Source: SIG710 sp045651985 (lineage in GTDB: Bacteria > Bacillota > Clostridia > Oscillospirales > CAG-272). Taken from it: a DNA stretch of 64,000 bases. This document shows, one piece after another, positions 1 to 11,346 of this stretch (positions within the stretch are counted from its first letter, which is position 1; each line of letters starts with the position of its first letter). The notes below the pieces were generated by a model. That model did no database searches. It was not told the origin of the DNA and saw only the letters and a list, made by a program, of their open reading frames with translations. A program made the translations under genes and the position numbers. The stretch is from NCBI GenBank assembly GCA_045651985.1, contig JAZRTK010000026.1, positions 62,001-126,000 on the forward strand, read 5' to 3'.

Positions 1-5
1 ACATC

Positions 6-1580
6 TTGCTCATAAACTGGGCTTGGCTGATCTCATCGCTTATAAATGCCGTGTCTCCTTTCTTGCCCGCATCTATACAAACCTCTTTTTTGACCCCGTA
101 TGATATGGGGCCGCTTTGGATGCTTTTGTTTCTTTCTGTCATGCTCGTTTTTATTGCGGAGCACAAAATGTATAAAAAAACGTGGCTGCAGGGAGTTTTC
201 AGAACGATCGCCCTCGTTTCGCTTTTACCGGGTGTATTTTTTGCATGCACGTTCCTTTACCGCGGCTTTTCTTCATTTAAGTATATATCGGGCTGCGTTA
301 TGCTCTGTCTTTTCGCCGCCTTGCTTGTCTTGTTCCACAAAGCCTATAACAAATTACTTCTCAAAAAGGTCACAGCGGTATGGGAGGCAACGTCACTTAT
401 CACCGCTATGATCGGCGTATCCCTTTGGGTCCCGAATATGTGGGGCATCCGCCTGCCTCAGATAACTCTGAACGGCGATCTTCTTGACTATTACATAGGT
501 CTGCTTTCCTTGACGTTTATCACTATTTCGGTCATGAGCATGCTTTCTGACAAAAGCGTTATCATATACTGGGAAAACGTCGCCGAGGCGAAGCTTATAA
601 AGCCGCTGTTTGGCAGCTTTGTGGCGTACACTGCCTATTCGATCTCCGCCACCGTTGGCGCGGGAATCAGCGTTTTGCTCGGCAATTCTCTTGCTTTTGC
701 GGTATTTCTCGTGATCAACGTACTGATTTTGATATTCCTTACGCTTACCATGGTAGACGTTTACTACGGCAGAGAGCAAAAACGGCGGGGACTCGCCCAA
801 AAATTGCGTATTGCCACGGGAATGCGAAAAATGCCCGAGTTCTTCTTTTCCGACGATCTGGCATTTTACAAAAGCATGGACTATCGTGACATGATGCAAA
901 ATCTTCACCATTATCTTTACCACGAGATCGAAGAGCGCAATATCCCGTATATCCGCGAGGTGGCGGAGCTTTACGGAGGGTATATGAATTGTTTTGACAC
1001 AAAAGAGGGTGAGGAGGTCAAAAAACTTTTGTTCTCGGCACCTATTGAGTTAAATCAAATGGTAGTGGACGGAATCGGCGCGCGGGTGTCTGAAATGGCG
1101 CAAAAGCACGATTCACTCAACGCTTATGCAAACCAAACGTGGAGGGAGGACGATCCGCTGTGGGCAAAGCTGGCCGAGAATGAAACTCTGGAATATCTTA
1201 CGGCTGACCCTTCGCTTACCGACAAATTCGCGGAAACCGTCCTTGACAGAGTGACGCTTTTGTTCAACGATCTCCTTCTCTCAAAGGGGCAGTCCTACGA
1301 ATGGAGGTTTCACATAACAAAAACCTTCCGCCGCTACCACTGTCGGGTAAATCACAGGCTTTTTGAAAGGCTTATTCCCGTATACGACCCCGACAACGAT
1401 TTGATACCGAGCCTTGCTCATATAATTCTCTATTTAATGAAAAACGGAAGCGACGGTACTCGCCGTTTAATTGAAAAGCACCCCGCGGTCAGAGCCTTTG
1501 GCATACACTTAAAGCGCCTTGGTTTTACCGACCCCGAGATCTCATTGTGGTACAAATATTTCGGCATCGACCATCAATAA
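6..1580 (+). CDS. Polytopic membrane protein of unknown function, probably 5'-truncated
   Basis: I do not recognise this family. The first in-frame start is a TTG five bases from the window edge, with no room for a ribosome binding site, so the true start may lie outside. The N-terminal half (about residues 35-250) has roughly seven hydrophobic segments, including LWMLLFLSVMLVFIA. The C-terminal half (about 250-524) is soluble, rich in charged and aromatic residues, with no Cys or His cluster or nucleotide-binding motif visible. It converges on gyrA; the only thing between them is a short minus-strand peptide gene. A sensor or transport role cannot be argued from the sequence. Confidence 0.75.
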   Translation: MLINWAWLISSLINAVSPFLPASIQTSFLTPYDMGPLWMLLFLSVMLVFIAEHKMYKKTWLQGVFRTIALVSLLPGVFFACTFLYRGFSSFKYISGCVMLCLFAALLVLFHKAYNKLLLKKVTAVWEATSLITAMIGVSLWVPNMWGIRLPQITLNGDLLDYYIGLLSLTFITISVMSMLSDKSVIIYWENVAEAKLIKPLFGSFVAYTAYSISATVGAGISVLLGNSLAFAVFLVINVLILIFLTLTMVDVYYGREQKRRGLAQKLRIATGMRKMPEFFFSDDLAFYKSMDYRDMMQNLHHYLYHEIEERNIPYIREVAELYGGYMNCFDTKEGEEVKKLLFSAPIELNQMVVDGIGARVSEMAQKHDSLNAYANQTWREDDPLWAKLAENETLEYLTADPSLTDKFAETVLDRVTLLFNDLLLSKGQSYEWRFHITKTFRRYHCRVNHRLFERLIPVYDPDNDLIPSLAHIILYLMKNGSDGTRRLIEKHPAVRAFGIHLKRLGFTDPEISLWYKYFGIDHQ

Positions 1581-1610
1581 AATTACCCGAAATTTACAGC
1601 CTACAAAAAA

Positions 1611-1638
1611 ACAGGCGACACCAGCAGGTGTCGGCTGT
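1611..1638 (-). terminator. Intrinsic terminator of the 38-codon peptide gene
   Basis: Read on the minus strand, a GC-rich stem (ACAGCCGACACC against GGTGTCGCCTGT with a short TGCT loop) is followed by seven Ts. It starts 5 bases after the peptide gene's stop codon and points away from it. No other minus-strand gene lies between this site and the window edge, so it serves only the peptide gene. Confidence 0.8.
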
Positions 1639-1642
1639 CTCT

Positions 1643-1759
1643 TTATGGTCTGAAAATCGGGCCCCATCCGTCGTTGTTCTCGGGAGTAGATACAGCCAAG
1701 ATATTCTGACTTGGCTCTCCCAATATCTCAAGAGCGGGCGCAGTATATTTTTCTTTCAT
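1643..1759 (-). CDS. 38-residue peptide of unknown function with complete expression signals
   Basis: A minus-strand ORF of 38 codons, below usual gene-calling thresholds. It begins MKEKYTAPALEILGEPSQ and ends with an acidic and Asn/Gly stretch (PENNDGWGPIFRP). A GGAG Shine-Dalgarno sits 7 bases before the ATG, a TTGACA-17-TATAAT promoter lies just upstream, and a strong terminator follows the stop. Short Firmicutes peptides with a K-Y-x-x-P-x-x-E-I start are known to me only as hypothetical proteins. The polar start plus Gly/Trp/Pro-rich tail looks like a leader and core of a ribosomally made peptide, but there are no Cys residues and no adjacent modification enzyme. Expression is well supported; function is unknown. 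Confidence 0.75.
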   Translation of the reverse strand: MKEKYTAPALEILGEPSQNILAVSTPENNDGWGPIFRP

Positions 1760-1788
1760 TTCCACACTCCTTTCCTTTTTATACAAAA

Positions 1789-1817
1789 ATTATACACCTT
1801 TTCGGCAGATATGTCAA
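1789..1817 (-). promoter_or_regulatory. Consensus sigma-A promoter of the peptide gene
   Basis: On the minus strand TTGACA (1812-1817) and TATAAT (1789-1794) are separated by exactly 17 bases. Both hexamers match the housekeeping consensus at every position. The predicted start site lies about 20 bases before the peptide gene's ribosome binding site. Between this promoter and the end of gyrA no further element is evident. Confidence 0.85.
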
Positions 1818-1943
1818 TAGGAAAATTTCATCAAAAAATATTCCTATCCAAAAATCCAAATAAATCGCAATGGGACGCACCGTTTCTCGGTCGTGCCACA
1901 TGCATAAATAATGCAAAATCGTGCTTAAATTAAGACTGTAAAA

Positions 1944-4514
1944 TTACTCCCCGTCGGTGTTTTCCTCGGTTGGTGCAACGGGCTCTTTCATTATGGGAGC
2001 GTCCTGGTCGGGAATCTCCTGAACGGTCGCCGCCTGAGCCTCCTCGGCAGCCTTTTCAAGCTCTGCCTCGTTTTCAATGCGCGCCATTCCGATGATCTTC
2101 GCTTCTTCCTCAACGTTCATCACCTTGACACCGCCTGCGGTTCTGGAATACACGTTGATGCTGTCAACAGCCGTTCGAATGATTACGCCCTCATCGGTGA
2201 TGACCATTACGTCATCGTCGTCGCTGACCGCCAAGATGCCCGCCAGCTTGCCCGAATCCTCGGTGATATTATGAACTGCGTAGCCCGTACCGCCCCTGTT
2301 CTTCATTGAACGGAAGTCCGCAAACTCGCTTCGCTTACCCTTGCCCTTTTCGGTGACGGTCAGCAGCTTCTTGCCGTCCTCTACCACAACGGTTCCCTTT
2401 ATAAAGTCGCCCTCGCGCAAAGTCATTCCGCGCACACCTCTTGCGGGACGTCCCATTGCACGGACGTTCTGCTCACTGAAGCGTACTGCCTGACCCTCGT
2501 GGGAAGCGATAATAATGTCACTCTCGCCATGGGTATGAACCACGTACAGAAGCTCGTCGTCCTCGTCAAGACCGATAGCGATCTTGCCGCCCTTTCTCTG
2601 GTACTCAAACTCGGAGAGCAGGGTCTTCTTAATGACACCGTTCTTTGTTACCATGGTAAGATATTCGCTGTCAGCAAAGCCCGTGATACCGACCAGCGAG
2701 GTAATTCTCTCTCCCTCACGCAGGTCGAGAATGTTCACGATATTTGAGCCCTTTGCGGTTCTTGACGCCTCGGGAACGCGGTAAGCCTTCAAGGTGTAAA
2801 CTCGTCCCGTGTTGGTAAAGAGCATCAGATAAGCGTGGCTGTTCATTACCACAACGCGGTCGATAAAATCGTTTTCCTTTGTGGTCATTCCGATCTTGCC
2901 CACGCCGCCGCGGTTCTGTGCCGCGTACTCGTCAACAGGCTGGCGCTTGATATAGCCCGCCTGTGTCATGGTAATAACGCAGGTGTGACGCTCGATCAGG
3001 TCCTCAAGATCGATCTCGTCGGTAGCTTCGACGATATCTGTACGGCGAGGCTCGCCGAACTTGTCCTTGATCTCACTCATTTCTTCCTTAATTATAGCCT
3101 TCACGCGCCACTCGTTTGCAAGAATATCGCGCAGGTCGGCGATAGTGATGTTGAGCTTGTCAAGCTCGTCCTCTATCTTCTTTGTTTCAAGACCCGTCAG
3201 ACGGCCAAGGGTCATCTCGACTATAGCCTGAGACTGTGCATCGGTAAGACCGAAGCGCTCCATAAGCCTTTCCTTGGAATTGGGAATAGACTCGGAGGTC
3301 TTCATGATCTCCACCACCTCGTCGATATTGGCAATAGCTATCTTATAACCCTCAAGGATATGCGCTCTTGCGAGAGCCTTATCCAGATCGAACTTGGTCC
3401 TTCTCTCAATTACCTGCTCCTGATGAGCGATGTAAATATCGAGAATTTCGGGCAGAGACAGAATTCTCGGCTCGTTGTTGACCAGCGCCAGCATATTTAC
3501 GGCGCAGGTGTCCTGAAGCTGTGTATACTTGTATAACTGATTAAGAATTACCTGTCCGTTTGCGTCGTTCTTGAACTCAACGACGATCCTCATACCGTCC
3601 TTACCCGACTCGTCGCGGATATCGCGGATACCCTCGACTCTCTTATCCTTAACAAGATTAGCCATTGCGATGCAAAGCTCCTTCTTGTTTACCTGATAAG
3701 GGATCTCGGTGATGATTATGCGGTGCTTTTCTTCCTCGATCTCCGCCTTGGCGCGGACCATAATGTGACCCTTACCCGTGCGGTAAGCCTCCTCTATTCC
3801 CTTTGTGCCGTAAATAGTTGCGGCGGTGGGGAAATCGGGACCCTTGACGTGCTGCATCAGCTCTTCAAGAGTACACTCGGGGTTGTCGATGCGGCAGATC
3901 GTCGCATCAATTACCTCTGCCAGATTGTGTGTCGGAATATTTGTCGCCATACCTACGGCGATACCGATAGCGCCGTTTACAAGCAGGTTGGGGAACTTTG
4001 CGGGCAGGACCGTAGGCTCCTGAAGCTTGTTGTCAAAGTTGGGCATGAAGTCAACGACTTTCTTCTCGATGTCGCGCATCATGTAATCCGCGATTTTCGA
4101 CATTCTCGCCTCGGTGTAACGGTAAGCAGCAGCGCCGTCGCCGTCCACTGAGCCAAAGTTGCCCTGACCGTCTACCAGCACGTGGCGCATTGAGAATTTC
4201 TGGGCAAATCTTACCATTGTGCCGTAGACCGCCGCGTCACCGTGGGGGTGATAGCGACCAAGCACGTTACCTACCGTCGTTGCCGACTTGCGGTAAGGCT
4301 TGTCGTAGGTCAGATTATCCTCGTACATAGCGTAGAGAATCCTTCTCTGACCGGGCTTCATGCCGTCTCGCGCGTCAGGCAGTGCTCGGCTCATGATTAC
4401 GCTCATGGCGTACTCGATAAAGGACTTCTTTACCTCTTTTTCAATGTCAATATCTACTATTTTCTGATTTTCGAACAGTATGTCCTGCTCGGTGTACTCG
4501 TTATTTTTAGCCAT
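1944..4514 (-). CDS. gyrA: DNA gyrase subunit A
   Basis: The DNA-cleaving subunit of gyrase, which introduces negative supercoils with GyrB. The 856 residues match the family length. The winged-helix cleavage domain carries the catalytic Tyr at residue 133 (context YRYTEARM), and the C-terminal beta-pinwheel starts with the gyrase-specific box QNRGGVG near residue 540, which favours GyrA over ParC. The C-terminal tail is acidic. In the quinolone-determining region the positions equivalent to E. coli Ser83 and Asp87 are Ala94 and Gly98. It is the last gene of the minus-strand origin block, 95 bases after gyrB. Confidence 0.97.
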   Translation of the reverse strand: MAKNNEYTEQDILFENQKIVDIDIEKEVKKSFIEYAMSVIMSRALPDARDGMKPGQRRILYAMYEDNLTYDKPYRKSATTVGNVLGRYHPHGDAAVYGTMVRFAQKFSMRHVLVDGQGNFGSVDGDGAAAYRYTEARMSKIADYMMRDIEKKVVDFMPNFDNKLQEPTVLPAKFPNLLVNGAIGIAVGMATNIPTHNLAEVIDATICRIDNPECTLEELMQHVKGPDFPTAATIYGTKGIEEAYRTGKGHIMVRAKAEIEEEKHRIIITEIPYQVNKKELCIAMANLVKDKRVEGIRDIRDESGKDGMRIVVEFKNDANGQVILNQLYKYTQLQDTCAVNMLALVNNEPRILSLPEILDIYIAHQEQVIERRTKFDLDKALARAHILEGYKIAIANIDEVVEIMKTSESIPNSKERLMERFGLTDAQSQAIVEMTLGRLTGLETKKIEDELDKLNITIADLRDILANEWRVKAIIKEEMSEIKDKFGEPRRTDIVEATDEIDLEDLIERHTCVITMTQAGYIKRQPVDEYAAQNRGGVGKIGMTTKENDFIDRVVVMNSHAYLMLFTNTGRVYTLKAYRVPEASRTAKGSNIVNILDLREGERITSLVGITGFADSEYLTMVTKNGVIKKTLLSEFEYQRKGGKIAIGLDEDDELLYVVHTHGESDIIIASHEGQAVRFSEQNVRAMGRPARGVRGMTLREGDFIKGTVVVEDGKKLLTVTEKGKGKRSEFADFRSMKNRGGTGYAVHNITEDSGKLAGILAVSDDDDVMVITDEGVIIRTAVDSINVYSRTAGGVKVMNVEEEAKIIGMARIENEAELEKAAEEAQAATVQEIPDQDAPIMKEPVAPTEENTDGE

Positions 4515-4609
4515 TTTCTATTGCCTTTCCTTAAATATCCAATTTTCATAAACGCTCAGCTTTTTCCTCGGTTAACGCCAAGGAATTGTATGAGCTTCGT
4601 TTGCGTTTA

Positions 4610-6553
<1,944 letters not shown>

Positions 6554-6588
6554 TTACGTTGGAAATTTTATGTAAGAATATGTGTTTT

Positions 6589-8052
6589 TCAGACGCTTAT
6601 ACGCTTGGTACAATCGATCAGTATCCCGAGCTCGGAAAAAGGGATCTTTTCTCCGTTTATAAGCTGGTAATCCTCGTGACCCTTGCCCGCAAGCAGAATA
6701 ATATCACCCTTTTGCGCTATTGAAACTGCTTTTTCGATAGCCGCGCGGCGGTCCGAGACCTTTAAATACGGACAATTTTCCATGTGAGATGCGATCTCAT
6801 CAATTATCTGATCGGGGTCCTCAAAGTCGGGATTGTCCGAGGTAATGATACAAAGGTCACAGTATTTTGAAGCCGACACAGCAAGCTCTGCCCTTCTTGT
6901 TTTCGTCCGACCTCCAACCGACCCGAACAGACATATAAGCCTTTTCGGCTCGTACGCGCTTAAAACTCTCAAAACACTTTCAAGGCTTGCGCCGTTGTGG
7001 GCGTAGTCGATAACAAAGGTAGCATCAGAGTCACAGTCAACCACCTGAAATCTGCCGTCAAGCTTCACGCTTTCAAAAGACTTTGCGATCCTTTCGATCC
7101 TCACACCCGCTTTAATACAGGCGACCGATGCCGCCAAGGCATTGTGAATATTGAAGATTCCCGGCATGGGCAGCTTTACTCTTTGGCGTTTGTCGCAAAC
7201 GCAAAGGTCAAATTCAACTCCCAGATTTTTGCCGTTTCCCGACAGCGCCGTATTTTCGGCTCTTATCCAGCCCTTGCCGCCAACCGTGTACTCAACTCTG
7301 TGACCCTCGGTACCTTCGGTCATAAGATCCGAATAAGGGTCGTCGCCGTTGGTGACTACAAGCGTGGTCGGAAACTCCGAAAACAGCCGTCTTTTTGAGT
7401 CTCTGTAATGCTCAAAGGTAGGGTGCTCGGCGCCTCCTATGTGGTCGGGGTAAAGATTTGTGTAAATGAGGCTGTCAAATTCGATTCCTCTTACCCGATT
7501 CAGATAAAGAGCCTGTGATGAAACCTCCAAGACCGCGTATTTTACGCCGTCCTTTACCATATCGCTCATTATCCGAGCCAGCTCGGAGCTTTCGGGTGTG
7601 GTGTTGACTGTCTTTTCGGCATGATTGCCAAACAAAACACCGTTTGTTCCTATGTAACCCGTTTTTATTTTATTGTCGTTTAACGTGTGATAAATAAACT
7701 GAGCCGTTGTTGTCTTGCCCTTTGTACCCGTTATTCCGATGACCTTTATTTTTTCGGACGGGTGACCGTAAAACTCGTGTGAAAATTCTGCCAGCGCGAT
7801 TCTCGTGTCGTCAAAAATAAGAACCTGAGCGTCGTCGGGAAGGTTTAAATTCTTCTCGGAAGCGAAATTTCTGCACCCTTTGTCATATGCCGACCGAGCA
7901 AAATCGTGGCCGTCGAATCTTGCCCCCGATATGCACACGAAAAGACTGTTTTCGTCTGCTGTGCGTGAATCGGACGTTATTTTTTTTATATCGGCTTCAG
8001 CTTTTATTTGATTTTTCGGACGGTAATTTACCGTCAAATACGATAATAGCAT
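6589..8052 (-). CDS. MurE-like Mur ligase
   Basis: An ATP-dependent amide ligase of the Mur family, closest to MurE, which adds the third amino acid of the peptidoglycan stem peptide. Visible are the P-loop GTKGKTT (residues 109-115), the TTPESSEL segment and the carbamylated-lysine region around Lys220 (RDSKRR). Two MurE signatures are altered: the substrate-loop motif is DNPD (406-409) rather than the DAP-type DNPR or Lys-type DNPA, and the usual GCGGDRD segment reads GSVGGRT. It may therefore be a Clostridial paralogue with different specificity. It is inserted between remB and gyrB, 3 bases after remB. Confidence 0.85.
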   Translation of the reverse strand: MLLSYLTVNYRPKNQIKAEADIKKITSDSRTADENSLFVCISGARFDGHDFARSAYDKGCRNFASEKNLNLPDDAQVLIFDDTRIALAEFSHEFYGHPSEKIKVIGITGTKGKTTTAQFIYHTLNDNKIKTGYIGTNGVLFGNHAEKTVNTTPESSELARIMSDMVKDGVKYAVLEVSSQALYLNRVRGIEFDSLIYTNLYPDHIGGAEHPTFEHYRDSKRRLFSEFPTTLVVTNGDDPYSDLMTEGTEGHRVEYTVGGKGWIRAENTALSGNGKNLGVEFDLCVCDKRQRVKLPMPGIFNIHNALAASVACIKAGVRIERIAKSFESVKLDGRFQVVDCDSDATFVIDYAHNGASLESVLRVLSAYEPKRLICLFGSVGGRTKTRRAELAVSASKYCDLCIITSDNPDFEDPDQIIDEIASHMENCPYLKVSDRRAAIEKAVSIAQKGDIILLAGKGHEDYQLINGEKIPFSELGILIDCTKRISV

Positions 8053-8055
8053 GAA

Positions 8056-8373
8056 TTATAAATTTTTCTCCTGATTTTGAGCCGAATCCTCGCCTATTTT
8101 GTTTGCGCGGAGGCGTCCCTCAAGCGCGGACGATGAAAGCTGTGAAAAACAGACCTTGAATTTACCGGGGTCGGCAAAATCCGACACCGTATCCGAATAC
8201 AAAACGAAGGATTTCGGTATTTCCTCTTGGTTTGCGACTTCAACAAGACCCGCCTGCTGAGCCTCTTTCAGATATTTTTTGGTTTCACTCGCGACAGTTG
8301 CGTTATCGGCGTCAAAAATTCCGATAATGTTACGAACGCGTATATTTTTGTTGTTTCCCACGTGTAAAAACAT
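8056..8373 (-). CDS. remB: RemB/DUF370 small regulator-like protein
   Basis: A 105-residue protein of the DUF370 (RemA/RemB, YaaB) family. The diagnostic N-terminus is MFLHVGNNKNIRVRNIIGIF, followed by a conserved SFVLYSD strand. The position after recF and before gyrB matches Bacillus yaaB. RemA controls extracellular matrix genes; the role of the RemB group is less clear. The C-terminal 20 residues are polar and poorly conserved. Confidence 0.85.
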   Translation of the reverse strand: MFLHVGNNKNIRVRNIIGIFDADNATVASETKKYLKEAQQAGLVEVANQEEIPKSFVLYSDTVSDFADPGKFKVCFSQLSSSALEGRLRANKIGEDSAQNQEKNL

Positions 8374-8391
8374 CCTTTTTTCCTTGTAATA

Positions 8392-9501
8392 TTACAGATC
8401 CTGTATATATTTTCCGTTTTCTACGGTAATTTTGTTAACGTCCCCGAAATCTGCGTCCTCGCAGGTTGTCATAATGACCTGTCTGCCTGCAACCGAGGAC
8501 AAAAGAAATTCTCTGCGAGCACTGTCAAGTTCGCTTAATACGTCATCAAGCAGAAGAACAGGAAAATCTCCCGTTTCTTTTTTACAGATATCTCCCTCTG
8601 CCAGCTTCAGAGCAAGAGCTATTGAGCGTTGCTGACCCTGAGAAGCAAATCTTCGTGCTTCCTTTGAGTTTATCTTAATGTCAATATCGTCCTTGTGGAT
8701 TCCCCAAAGGGTAGCACCCGCACCTATCTCGCGGTCGTGGTTTTCTGTGAGAAGCTTTAAAAATCTCTCCTCATTTGCGTGAAGGTCTTGGTAGCTTTCA
8801 AGCTTTCCCGACCCCGCGTAGGAAATTTCGATCTTCTCGCTTTTGTGCGACATATCCATTATGATTTCGGACACCGCATCATGGACCAATTTCACGTATT
8901 TTTCGCGGTAAGATGCAATGATCGCCGCCTCGTGGGCAAGCTGTGCGGACCAGATATCAACCGTGCTTTCAAAAAGCCGTCTGTCTTCCTCTGCACACTT
9001 GATGAGCTTGTTTCTTTGCTCTAAAACAGCGTAATAGCGCTGTAAGGACCGCAAGTAAACGGGTCTGAACTGAGAGATCGCAACGTCAAGATAGGATCTT
9101 CGCATTGAAGGTCCCTCTTTTACAAGCGAAAGATGCTCGGGGCAGAAAAGAACTGCGCGAAAATCTCCTATCATTTCAGAAAGTTTTCCGATTTTTACGC
9201 CATTTATTTCAATGGTACGGCGGCCCTTTCTCGCCATTTTCATAGTAATATTCTGAATATCGGAGCGGGAATTTTCCCGATAGAAAAGGGAAATTCTCGC
9301 CTCGTTTTGCGAGAAATTCACAAGATCGCTTTCCTTTGTTCCCCTAAAGGATTTTCCCAGCGAGAACATATAGATAGCCTCAAGCAGATTAGTCTTACCC
9401 TGTGCATTGTTTCCAACAAGGACGTTTACACCGTCGGTGAAGTTTACGTCAGCCTCAAGAGAATTTCTGAAATTCAGGGTCTTGATATTGGTGCAAACCA
9501 T
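8392..9501 (-). CDS. recF: Recombination and gap repair protein RecF
   Basis: An SMC-like ABC ATPase that works with RecO and RecR to load RecA at gaps. The Walker A motif GNNAQGKTNLLEAI is at residues 31-44, the signature segment contains RFASQGQQRSIALALKLAE, and Walker B is LLLDDVLSELD. Length 369 is standard. Immediately upstream is a 160-base non-coding stretch where Bacillus carries the S4-domain gene yaaA, which is absent here. It is 18 bases from remB. Confidence 0.97.
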   Translation of the reverse strand: MVCTNIKTLNFRNSLEADVNFTDGVNVLVGNNAQGKTNLLEAIYMFSLGKSFRGTKESDLVNFSQNEARISLFYRENSRSDIQNITMKMARKGRRTIEINGVKIGKLSEMIGDFRAVLFCPEHLSLVKEGPSMRRSYLDVAISQFRPVYLRSLQRYYAVLEQRNKLIKCAEEDRRLFESTVDIWSAQLAHEAAIIASYREKYVKLVHDAVSEIIMDMSHKSEKIEISYAGSGKLESYQDLHANEERFLKLLTENHDREIGAGATLWGIHKDDIDIKINSKEARRFASQGQQRSIALALKLAEGDICKKETGDFPVLLLDDVLSELDSARREFLLSSVAGRQVIMTTCEDADFGDVNKITVENGKYIQDL

Positions 9502-9661
9502 TTTTCAGTTCTCCTTCGGTCTGATTTTTTGTCGACGGCGTTATTTTACCATAAAATAACCGTCTGTGACTGACAGAAATCTGTCAGTGACATTTTTTAT
9601 TGAAAGTTTTGGTCAAGCTTTTTCTTTGCGCCTGTTTCTGCCAAAGAAAAAGCGGACTTGG
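9502..9661. repeat. dnaN-recF spacer with three inverted repeats
   Basis: This non-coding spacer holds three hairpin-forming repeats. The largest is a perfect 12-bp inverted repeat (9617-9628 against 9642-9653, GCTTTTTCTTTG and its complement, 13-base loop). ACTGACAG/CTGTCAGT around 9566-9590 has an AAAT loop. TTATTTTA/TAAAATAA lies near 9540-9560. None has a clean T-run on the minus strand, so they are more likely attenuators or RNA-processing sites than full terminators. Confidence 0.6.
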
Positions 9662-10816
9662 TTACTGCTCTCTCATACGAACGGGCAGGAGCATAAATAT
9701 TTCTTCTACGTTTTCGTCTTCTTCAACAGGCTCCACGTTGATGCTTGCAAGAGGAGATGTCATAGATATCTTTATCTTTTCGGTTGAAGCTGCGCGTACC
9801 GTATCCATAAGATAGCGGTTGTTGAAAGCGATAAGCACGCTGTCGCCATTGTGGTCTGTTGCGATCTCATCGTAGGACGAACCGTTTGTTGAAGCCGCGG
9901 AGATCTTGAGAACTCCCGACTCAAACTCAAGCTTAACGTGGCTTCGCATAGATCCCGCGATCTTTTCCTCGGTAATAAGGGAAGCTCTTTCAAGAGCACC
10001 CAGCATTTCCTCGCGGTCAAGCACTGCAGTTGTGGGATGGTTGGTCTGGATAATGCGGTCGTAGTCGATATACTCGCCTTCAATGAGACGCGAGAAGAAC
10101 ACGTACTCGCCTATCTCAAATACAATATGCTTTCTCATGATATATATACGCGTAATTCTGTCCTCGTCGTCTGACAGCATACGGCAAAGCTCGTTTACCG
10201 TCTTTACGGGCAGGATAAATGCGTACCTTATATATTTATCTTCGGGGTTGCCCGCCTTTATGGGCATGGAGCGGGAGCATTTTGCCAGCTTGAATGAGTC
10301 GCAGGCGACCATAAGGATCTCTTCGTCCTCAACCTGCACGAAACAGCCGTTTAATACCTGCCTCTGGTCAACGGTACCCATAGCATAGCTGATTTTTCTG
10401 AACATACGGAGCAAAGCAGACTGTTCAATGAAGAACCCCATCTGACTCTTTAAAGACGGCACAGCGGGAAAATCCTCGCCTCTCAGTGCGTTCATTCTGA
10501 ACTTTGACTTGCCGTCGGTGATAGTAACGCCCAGCTTTTCGTCAATTATCATTTCTATCTCGTCGCCGTCAAGAAGCTGGAGAGTCTGGAAGAATTTTTG
10601 AGCGTTTATTACGTTAAATCCTTCTTTTTCGACCTGCGCTTCGACGCGGGTCCTGATTCCCTTTTCAAGATCATAGGTAGTAAAGATACAAGTATCGGGT
10701 TCTCTTGCCTCGATCAAAATTCCCTCGACGGCGGGAACGGTAGATCTGTTAACGGCTGTTGCCATAAGCGGAGCAATAGAGGACGCAAGCTCTGTTCTCT
10801 TGAATCTGATTTTCAT
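9662..10816 (-). CDS. dnaN: DNA polymerase III beta sliding clamp
   Basis: The ring-shaped processivity clamp. The 384 residues form the expected three similar domains. It starts MKIRFKRTELASSIAPLMATA and ends with the conserved MLLPVRM segment that shapes the peptide-binding pocket. An AAGGAGAT ribosome binding site precedes the ATG. It is the first gene after the dnaA-dnaN intergenic origin region. Confidence 0.97.
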   Translation of the reverse strand: MKIRFKRTELASSIAPLMATAVNRSTVPAVEGILIEAREPDTCIFTTYDLEKGIRTRVEAQVEKEGFNVINAQKFFQTLQLLDGDEIEMIIDEKLGVTITDGKSKFRMNALRGEDFPAVPSLKSQMGFFIEQSALLRMFRKISYAMGTVDQRQVLNGCFVQVEDEEILMVACDSFKLAKCSRSMPIKAGNPEDKYIRYAFILPVKTVNELCRMLSDDEDRITRIYIMRKHIVFEIGEYVFFSRLIEGEYIDYDRIIQTNHPTTAVLDREEMLGALERASLITEEKIAGSMRSHVKLEFESGVLKISAASTNGSSYDEIATDHNGDSVLIAFNNRYLMDTVRAASTEKIKISMTSPLASINVEPVEEDENVEEIFMLLPVRMREQ

Positions 10817-11346
10817 TTGTATCTCCTTTTCGAGAGTATCTCTCTCATTTATTTAGTAATTTTAAAAATTTATTTTTAAATCATATTTTTTCCTTCGCGC
10901 GAAAGAAAGAAAAGATAGAATATATAGAATAAATAGAAGTAGTCGTTATAGGGCCTGTGGAAATGGTGGAAAAGCTCGGCAGGTCTTTTTGTAAAAGACT
11001 TTTTAACACTTTTTCATGATCAAAACCACATGGAAAGACTGTTGAAAAGATTCCGAAAACCTTGTGACTTTCTTTTTTGGGATAAATTTAAAGAAAAAAT
11101 TAATCTCCTCAAAATTTTCCACAATTTTTACACAAGTCAAGATTTCAATAACTTCATTTTGGAGATGTGGAAAAATAATAAGAAAAAAAATCACTCCACA
11201 TTTTCCAAATATAGATTTTCCCGATCTTCATTTATTTGATCTCAAAGGCTTTCACAATATTACCGTCATTTTTTCCACAGAAAAAATAAAATATTTTATC
11301 ATAAAAAAATCAAGTGTAAAAGCGTGTGGATAAGCTGTTTAAAAGA
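10817..11346. other. oriC: oriC-like intergenic region between dnaA and dnaN
   Basis: A 530-base non-coding, AT-rich stretch. It contains one perfect DnaA box and several one-mismatch boxes (TGTGGAAA or TTTTCCACA type) at 10956-10964, 11115-11123, 11166-11174 and 11271-11279, on both strands. Very AT-rich blocks at about 10845-10895 and 11280-11320 are candidates for the unwinding element. The position between dnaA and dnaN matches the Bacillus oriC, and gene orientation flips just beyond dnaA. Small ORFs can be read here but have no ribosome binding sites. Confidence 0.8.
11325..11333 (-). promoter_or_regulatory. Perfect DnaA box
   Basis: TGTGGATAA on the plus strand is the exact complement of the consensus TTATCCACA. 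It lies 13 bases beyond the end of dnaA and anchors the cluster of weaker boxes across the intergenic region. Confidence 0.85.

Noticed and set aside
1547..1933. Plus-strand ORF across the peptide cassette
   Set aside because: It overlaps the end of the first gene and reads antisense through the peptide gene, its promoter and terminator; no ribosome binding site.
1860..1943. gyrA terminator
   Set aside because: The GGCACGACCG/CGGTGCGTCC pairing is imperfect and has no T-run; I see no convincing terminator for gyrA.
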